Assembly (NCBI GenBank): GCA_036571765.1
Contig: BROE01000004.1
Span: 4,308,453 to 4,372,452 of the forward strand
Source: Plecoglossus altivelis
Lineage: Eukaryota; Chordata; Actinopteri; Osmeriformes; Plecoglossidae
Length of the DNA: 64,000 bases
Direction of reading: 5' to 3'
Position 1 is the first letter of the stretch. The number at the start of each line of letters is the position of its first letter. Both the position numbers and the translations under genes were made by a program. The notes below the pieces were generated by a model that was given only the letters and a program-made list of their open reading frames with translations, was not told the DNA's origin and ran no database searches. Shown piece after piece: positions 57,106 to 64,000 of this stretch.

Positions 57106-58819
57106 CTCCCTCATTGTTTGTCTCGTTCAGTCAGCCTCCCTCAGCTTGTTAGCTTAATGCCCTTTAGTGAGTTTGCAACCAGGCTAAATGCTAGGCAGAT
57201 TGATTAAGACTGAGATGGATGCTAGCACGGTAATGCTAACTGCTCGTCCTCAAGGACTGGGCCTCGTCGTGGCTCTCTCCATTAAGAGCTGGATCCACTA
57301 GTGGAGTCTAATTCCATGGAGGGATGTGGAGAATTGAATGTCAGGCTGGGCATTAGCTTGGGACCTTCGCACAAGGCTTCCACTTCGAACAAAGCGTAAG
57401 ATGAAGACCCCCCGGGCACGTAGAGAACATGGTGCTAATGCAATTTACTTCAGTAAGCCAGCATCTCAACAATATGCTATCAGTACGCCACACTGCACAG
57501 TAAAGCAGAAACACACCAGTAATTAATTACCAAGTTTGCACAAATTCGCATACATTGCATAGGCACACAAACGCTTGTAGGCACTCGCTGGCTCGTGGAC
57601 ATGTTTGTTTAGACAAAACAGTGATTACATCAGGATACACAGGTACTCTCTATTGTAATAAGAAACTGCATTTCATGACAGTGACAATGGATGTATCATT
57701 TCCAGGGTAAGGTTATCACAGTATTAATATGTGCTTCCTGTAATCACTGGTAATGTTCTGCAATATGTATTAAACAAATAAACTACAGCTACCATGCTCC
57801 CCTTCTCTCTCACTTCACTTCCTACAACTAGTCCCTCAGCGCACGTGTGGGCCATCCAAAATGATTTCCCATCCCGTAATCTCTGTAAACAGGACAGCCT
57901 CTGTCCCCATTAACGCATGCGAGAGGTCGTGCGGAGCCATGTCAGAAGCGACGGTTGCCGGGGAAAACAAACCGTGGGTATCGATTCATTAGCGAAACGG
58001 CACAACCCAACGGGTTCATTATCCCCTCAGCCGGGTCCTACAGCTGCTGGCTGGGCCCTGAGTCCCACAGCTCCTACAACAACCCTTCCTCCCCTCTCAT
58101 GCGTGGACGGCCTGCACAGCCGCTTCACCACCCCGGGCTGAGGGAACAATCTGCAAAACAAAACCCTGGACGTCCCTGACTGGGAGCTGAAGGAGGCCTG
58201 TGCCTGGATGCGTTCCAGCTCACCAAGGGCCACCTGCATCTGGGTTTGATCTGTCAAAGACAAGGGCCCAGGTGGAGGACCGGTCTTGACCTGACAGTGC
58301 CGGGGTCAATTGCTCCTAAAGTGCTGTACTTATAGAAGCCGTGTCTAATAGAATACTCGTTTGCAACCGCTCATGCATGCTGCATGAGTAACCATGACTC
58401 CCCTCCCCATTCAGTGAGCCGTGGATAACTTGTATGGACGGCAGGTCACGACTCACTCACTCCCAGCGCAGTTCAGGTTGACGCTGTTGGGTATGAAGAG
58501 TAGGACACCGCCTCTGTGGAAGGTTATGCGTCTGCAGAATACTGTCATTGGAATGTTGCGACCGGCGCAAGCTTGAGAGCGTGTAACTGAGGTGGAGTAG
58601 AGGTTGACAGCTTGTAGGGGTAGCTGTGTTGCTAAGCCTGCGTCTGCTAGGCTGGGTCTGTCGCTGCAGTGTCAGACCCCCCCCCTCCTCCTCCTCCCCC
58701 CTTCTCTCAGCTGTGACGGTGGTGCTGCTGCTGGAGGCTAAGAGGAGACAGTCCCAGATGTGCCTCTGTTCTCCTCCAACAATAACATCACTTCCCTCGC
58801 TGCAGGAACAAACTGTGTG

Positions 58820-59030
58820 GTGTATGTGTGTGTGTGTGTGTGTGGAACAGACTGCGTATGAGCATGCATAAAACATCTGATTAAACAAGCGCATGTGTGC
58901 GTATTTGTAAGTGTGCGTGAGCACTACGGTGCGTGAGTGTGTGTGGGGGGTTTGTACGCCTGCACACACGTGTGTGTGCGTGAGTTTGGCATGTGTGAGC
59001 TGCGTGCGTTGCTGTGACAGCTATGTGTGT
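58820..59030. repeat. TG microsatellites
   Basis: A pure TG block at 58825-58845 and degenerate TG/CG blocks to about 59030. Confidence 0.85.
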
Positions 59031-59384
59031 GCGCACTGGGGTCTACCCCATGTGTGAATGTATGTTGAACAATCAGTTCCCAGCGGATAGCCTGGCCATC
59101 CCTGCTGAGGCCGACTGAGACAGCTTCATCCACTGTCGCCAATGGAGATTACATTGGATTTGGCTAAAAGCGTCGCTGTCACCATGGTCCTGGACTGCCA
59201 GAGTGGCAGAGGGGGGGGTTTGGCACTGGGAGAAACTCTCAATTTGACACACAAATGAATGTGGAAAAAGCTGAAACAGCTGGGTCTAGTTGCTGCATAG
59301 CTTAATGTCCCCAGACCAACCCTCAGGACCATTAGCCATGTTCTGCTCCTTTACTGGCTGTGTTGTGTTTCTCAGTGTGTGGGG

Positions 59385-59705
59385 AGGAGATAGAGAGGGG
59401 GAGAAAGAGGGGGGAGGGAGAAAGAGAGGGAGAGAAAGAGAGGGAGAGACGATGAGAGAAATGTTGCATGAGCACAATGTCGCCCTTCAAAACAGAATGA
59501 ATTGCCGCTCTTTGTTTCTGCTCTCCTAGACAAACCCATTCTCAAGCCGGACTTCTGGACCGCCACAGTGGACTTGCACCAGGGGAGGGTTAGGAGAGAG
59601 AGACTATAAGAGAACTAGTGGAGAGAGCTTATAAGAGGACAAGGGGAGAGAGACTTTAAGAAAACTAGGGGAGAGAGACATTGAGAGAACAAGGGGAAAG
59701 AGTGT
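59385..59705. repeat. GA tract and ~33-bp GA-rich minisatellite
   Basis: A GA/GGGGA tract (59385-59460). After unique sequence come about four units of ggagagagactttaagaaaa type with acaagg or actagg ends (59585-59705). Confidence 0.85.
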
Positions 59706-60807
59706 ATAGCAGCGAACAACATGAACATAAAAGAGCATAATTATGTTCCTCGTTTCAGCATTGAGATCTACCACAATCACAAGGGGACAGACTTTACAAA
59801 TGGACAACAAGGGAGTTGAAGTTGTCTCGCCCCTGCGGCTATATTCAAACTCAGGCACCTTTTTAAACACAGTCAGCATGTTCCGTTTAAAAAATGTAAG
59901 TATTCCAAAGACGCTCCAACTATGCACCTGACATAATTGCTGAAAGAGTTTAAAAGGCGCGTAACTATGACTATAACATGGCCTAGGTCTGGGTTGCCAG
60001 ATCAGCACATGCATACCTCATCACAATACCGTGGTCAAAGCACCGGTTCTCAGAGTCTATCGATTAAACCCATTAATGCACTCGCATGCACTTCCCCCTC
60101 CCCTGTAAACTGTTATTGTAAATGAGCCCTCCGTATGGATTGCACAATCAGCATAGAGCATCTATCACACAGCGTGGGGACAGTTACCCACACAGGCAAT
60201 GCAGACGACCACAGGCCTTCACACAGCTCTGCTAATTACACCTCCAGCATAGCAAGGCCACCTGATGGCTTTAAAGGTGCAGAATGAAGAGGACTGTCAT
60301 TAAACAGCTACAGGAGTTCCTTGCTCATTACTCTTTCATGACACAAGTCTTTCATGTCTAATTGAGGCTTGATGTCTGAACTGTGCATTTCAGGTTTGCC
60401 CAGTTCATTAATGCCACGCGATGAGTCAGAGATTCTGTTTTCTGTTTCATTGACAGCCACAATATCATTGGAAACATGTTCGCACGCACGCACACTCTCA
60501 TGCTGAAATGAGGGCAGGGAGAGATACACAGCTGAAATGAGAGAAGGTGGAGAGTGAAGAAGAGGCAGGGGTCAGTACAGGACATCTCTAGAGGAGGGAG
60601 TGGAAGAGGCAGAGGTCATTGGTTCTCTGATAAGTCACTGAAAGATGTACGGTGAAGAAGAGCGAGGACTGGAGCTGTGGAATAAACTGCAGTTCTCATT
60701 GGCTGGTGGAGCCAGGGGTCAGGGATAGAGGTGACCGATTATCACAGAGTTGTGTCTTAGCAATGGTGCCTCCAATCAAGCACGTTAGGGTTAGGGCTGA
60801 CTTTCCG

Positions 60808-60850
60808 TAACCTTGTACATACTCTAGATTCTAGAGTATGTACAAGGTTA
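60808..60850. repeat. Perfect 43-bp palindrome
   Basis: The 21-bp arms 60808-60828 and 60830-60850 are exact reverse complements around a single T at 60829. The left arm starts taaccttgtac and ends actctaga. Just upstream (60785-60796) are two tandem telomere-type hexamers, ttagggttaggg. Confidence 0.95.
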
Positions 60851-62099
60851 TTCTATATATCTAGAGTCTAGATACATAGAAGCGTTCAAATAGACAAACG
60901 CGAAACTGCTGCTACTCGCTCTGTAGAGATTCCAGTGAAGAGCAGCTTGCTTGGAAAGGAGACAGAGTAGCGCTGTGAAAGTAGCTGTCCATGGTTCTGA
61001 CACTGCACCCTGGGGCAGACAAGATCTGCTGGCCACTCTCAGCCAATGCTGTCTGGTATGATGCCCGATAGCAATAGTGATCTTCAGCGTATTTCTCCGT
61101 GTTGGACAAACATGAGTACACGCGTGAAAATGCCAGCAAAAGTGGTTTCGATGTGTTTTTAACGAGCTGAATGAGATACAAAAACAACAAATTGAAGCAA
61201 AGCGTGAACGCTTTACAAGTCACTGTTGACCGCAATGGTAATTTGCAATATACTTTTCTAGTCGGATTTCTCAAATTAAACTCTAATTTCTGTCGGTCTA
61301 ATATTACCCTCTTGTCACTTGTAATTAAAGATATTAAAAAAATAACGAAGGACGGAGTAACAACTGTTTTGACCAAACAGACAGGCTTCTGTAACGTTCG
61401 ACCTCAAACCGCAGCGAAAGTAAACACGGTGTTCTGCCCTTGTGCGTCGTCATCTTTCGCTCGACTTCATGAGTCACATCTTCACTAACCAGCTGGCTCT
61501 AATCGGACTACCACACATGCACAAAACAAAAGTATCTCACACAAGTTCAACCGAAAATGCTGATGCCCGTGACACACGTGCACACCGACATATTTACGAG
61601 CAGACGCGTACACATTTGTATGAGCTCATCATCGAAAACAGCTACCCGACCTTGACTCTTTCCGCTTCATTCGTCAACTCCGAAAATGAAAAGGTTTGTG
61701 TATACATGAGCGCTCAACGTCGTCATCATTCTTATAACGCTATCACATTGTTATGCGATCGTAAAATGCTACAACAGCTATTGTCAGTGTGTTTTATGTG
61801 TATCCTTGGTTTAGTGCACACAGTCTTCTTTCAGTCACGACAAGTTTATGTTCCCATAATAAGACAATAACGTTATAGATGTTCTGGAGTCAAGGGTGGT
61901 AAATCTATACCTCTTATCTCCAGTTACTATCCTCACTTAACAAAGGCCTTAACTACATTAAAAACAATAAAAATAATAACAAGAATCCTAACAGGCCCCC
62001 CTATACCTCTATAAACTCTGAAGTAAACAGTATGTACACTCCACAGAAACCATACACGCACCAAACACACACTGCACATACACATGCACACCACCTACC

Positions 62100-62335
62100 C
62101 CTACCACACACAGACAGCACACACCGCACACATACAGTACACACCACACACAAACAGTACACACCACGCACATACGGTACACACCACACGCAGACAGTAC
62201 ACACCACGCACAGACAGTACACACCACACACAAACAGTACACACCACATACATACAGTACACACCACACACAGACACAAACAGTACACACCACATACATA
62301 CAGTACACACCACACACAGACACACACAGTATCGC
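62100..62335. repeat. 20-bp CA-rich minisatellite, about 11 copies
   Basis: cagtacacaccacacacaaa units with variation at the 3' half (cgcaga, cataca) and some shorter units. Confidence 0.92.
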
Positions 62336-62774
62336 AGTGCTCCAGCTGACTAAGCCACTATGGTGTTTCTCTATCCCATCCACCAGTTCTTTCGTTTGCA
62401 ATGCCACATTGGCATGGCAACCCTGTTGTGTCAGCCTGATTTCCCTAAACAACACTAATCAGACATCTGTAGGGGAGGATAAAGCCCAGATTGGCTGCAT
62501 CCAAACAGCTTTACTGAATAGTGATAGGCTGAAACCAGCCAGCATTCGGGTGATTGGCTACTGTCAGCCAGAAGCTCTCTTCATGGTTGGCTACTGCGAG
62601 CCAGAATGGACTCACTAAGGATGGAGTATCTGGCAACCCTCAGAAGATTTTGAGTAGCTGGCCAAGAAACTCTCCGATGATTGGCTGCTGTGACCCTGGA
62701 GCAAACAGATCGTCCTATCAATGCCCATGTTGCAGGCTGGCTGATGGGGTTGCCTGCTGGCAGGCTTATCCAAG

Positions 62775-62960
62775 GCTATCCATAACCCTTCCAGAGGGGG
62801 GGTGTGTGTGAATGTGTATGTGTGTGCGTTGTAGCCATAACCCTTCCGGAAAGGCGTGAGTGTGTGTGAATGTATATGTGTGTGTGTACATTCTATCCAT
62901 ATCCCTTCCAGGTGTGTGTGAATGTGATGTGTGTACTTGTGTGTGTGTGCTATCCAAAAC
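62775..62960. repeat. ~62-bp repeat, three copies
   Basis: Units start ctatccataacccttccaga or close variants and continue with gtgtgtgtgaatgtgtatgt. A partial fourth start is at about 62950. Confidence 0.88.
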
Positions 62961-64000
62961 ACTTTCACTGGGAGCTGTACGGCTAAGCCCTGCCAGCGGC
63001 CCCTAAAACCTCATTATTCTAACCCAGGAAGGAATAGCTTTGGAGATCTCTCACCAAGCTATGCTCCTGGACATGCTTGGCACGGGAATCTAATACCAGG
63101 AACATGAAGAGATGGAAATTACCTACTTGCCCTGGTTAGTTAAGCAATCATTCCTGAAGGGATGGAATCTAGAAAGTCTTACATCGCATAACTCTGGCCA
63201 GAAATGTATTATTGCATAAAATTAAAGAATGTACGCAATCCTCAATGGTGATCGGTGATTGGTTTAAATTATTAGTCTTCCTGTTTTCAGTTTACATTGA
63301 GCAGGATACCTTCAAATAAAAACAGTCCACTGAGACATCAGACAATACTATTTACCAAATGAACTGCACAAGATGGTAGCTTAATTGTAAACAGTACTTT
63401 TCAATTGCTACTGTACATGCTTTGTATACTTTACAATTCATGGGCTCTTACAAGTGTTGTCATTGATGGCAATTACAAGTGTTCAAATGCAGTGTTCTTT
63501 TTCCCCTTGTTTGTTTGTTAGCTAATTAGCACTAACAAAGTGTGTACCCTCCAAGATTGACTGTCACCACCGCAGCAGCACGTTGTCAGTAAAGCTACAC
63601 ACTCCATTTTGTTGGGGTAGGATAAATATTTGACTTGCTTGTTCACGGCTGGATGTAGCAAGCTAACTCTCGTAGTAGAGTACTCATGACTTGCCATGGA
63701 GAACAACACTGTCTCCCGCTAACCAAGGCAGAGATACCATTAGACCGATACACCGTTCCCATGGTCCTCAGGCTAAATTTGAATGACCACGGCCGAGACG
63801 GAGGCAAGACCAAACCCGGAGGCTTCCAATCCACCTCTACAACGCACCGCAATGTATTTATTTGTGCCTTGCATGACATTTCAGAATGAATCAGCTTGTT
63901 TGATTAACAACTATGTGCTGGACTGACAGAGTGAAAGGTGGGTGTCTGGGTTGGATGTGATTGGACTGTGGTAGGTAGCTGGAACAATGACAAAAAACCC

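Larger units (their letters stand above)
55664..64000 (-). other. Partial intron upstream of Ig1
   Basis: No signal-peptide exon, promoter or other gene was recognised. Contents: CT repeats (56915-57105), TG repeats (58820-59030), GA repeats (59385-59460), a ~33-bp GA-rich minisatellite (59585-59705), a perfect palindrome (60808-60850), unique AT-rich DNA with unassigned open frames (60900-61870), a 20-bp CA-rich minisatellite (62100-62335), a cluster of attggct motifs (62490-62690), a ~62-bp three-copy repeat (62775-62960) and mostly unique sequence to 64000. Confidence 0.8.

Noticed and set aside
60912..61870. Overlapping frames of 105-154 codons on both strands
   Set aside because: No family recognised and no start or splice context; within the range expected by chance in 64 kb. 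A translated search would settle it.
62100..62335. Regular spaced repeats resembling a CRISPR array
   Set aside because: The units are directly tandem 20-bp CA-rich repeats without unique spacers, in vertebrate DNA.
55664..64000. Search for the mdga2 signal-peptide exon
   Set aside because: No hydrophobic Met-initiated exon ending in the needed phase-1 donor was recognised; it is most likely beyond the window.

Overview
The window is vertebrate nuclear DNA, almost certainly from a ray-finned (teleost) fish. It is intron-dominated, very rich in CA/TG microsatellites, purine/pyrimidine tracts and minisatellites, and contains degenerate tRNA-derived repeats with the 'catttagcagatg' motif common in fish genomes. 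It lacks operons, ribosome binding sites and long unbroken genes. Species cannot be read from the sequence.

One gene accounts for all convincing coding sequence: an mdga2 orthologue (MAM domain-containing GPI anchor protein 2) on the minus strand. Nine internal exons lie at 55524-55663, 48857-49031, 35024-35220, 32855-32987, 31430-31699, 23245-23336, 22770-23007, 13654-13947 and 5009-5281. All have AG acceptors and GT donors with matching phases. Joined, they give 1812 nt, about 604 codons without a stop, covering immunoglobulin domains Ig1 to Ig6. The signal-peptide exon lies upstream, beyond position 64000. The fibronectin-III-like, MAM and GPI-signal exons lie downstream, below position 1. 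In known vertebrates MDGA2 is a GPI-anchored synaptic surface protein that binds neuroligins and blocks their pairing with neurexins.

Layout from high to low coordinates, which is the gene direction: 55664-64000 upstream intron; Ig1 in two exons separated by a 6.5 kb intron; a 13.6 kb intron; Ig2 in two exons separated by a 2.0 kb intron; a 1.15 kb intron that is nearly all a 38-bp minisatellite; Ig3 in one exon; an 8.1 kb intron; Ig4 in two exons separated by a 237-bp intron holding a SINE fragment; an 8.8 kb intron; Ig5 in one exon; an 8.4 kb intron; Ig6 in one exon; and a partial downstream intron (1-5008).

The strongest unusual observation is the minisatellite at 31753-32880. Its unit contains the last bases of the Ig2b exon together with that exon's own 5' splice site, so the intron carries about 29 extra copies of the exon end and donor. 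Several other exons have repeat tracts right at their splice sites: a UG tract in place of a polypyrimidine tract, UG repeats after a donor, CU repeats before an acceptor, and G-quadruplex-like G-runs after donors. Also notable are a foldback MITE-like element (about 16053-16600), a perfect 43-bp palindrome (60808-60850), a Z-DNA-prone tract and several candidate conserved non-coding blocks. No second gene, functional RNA gene or CRISPR array could be supported.
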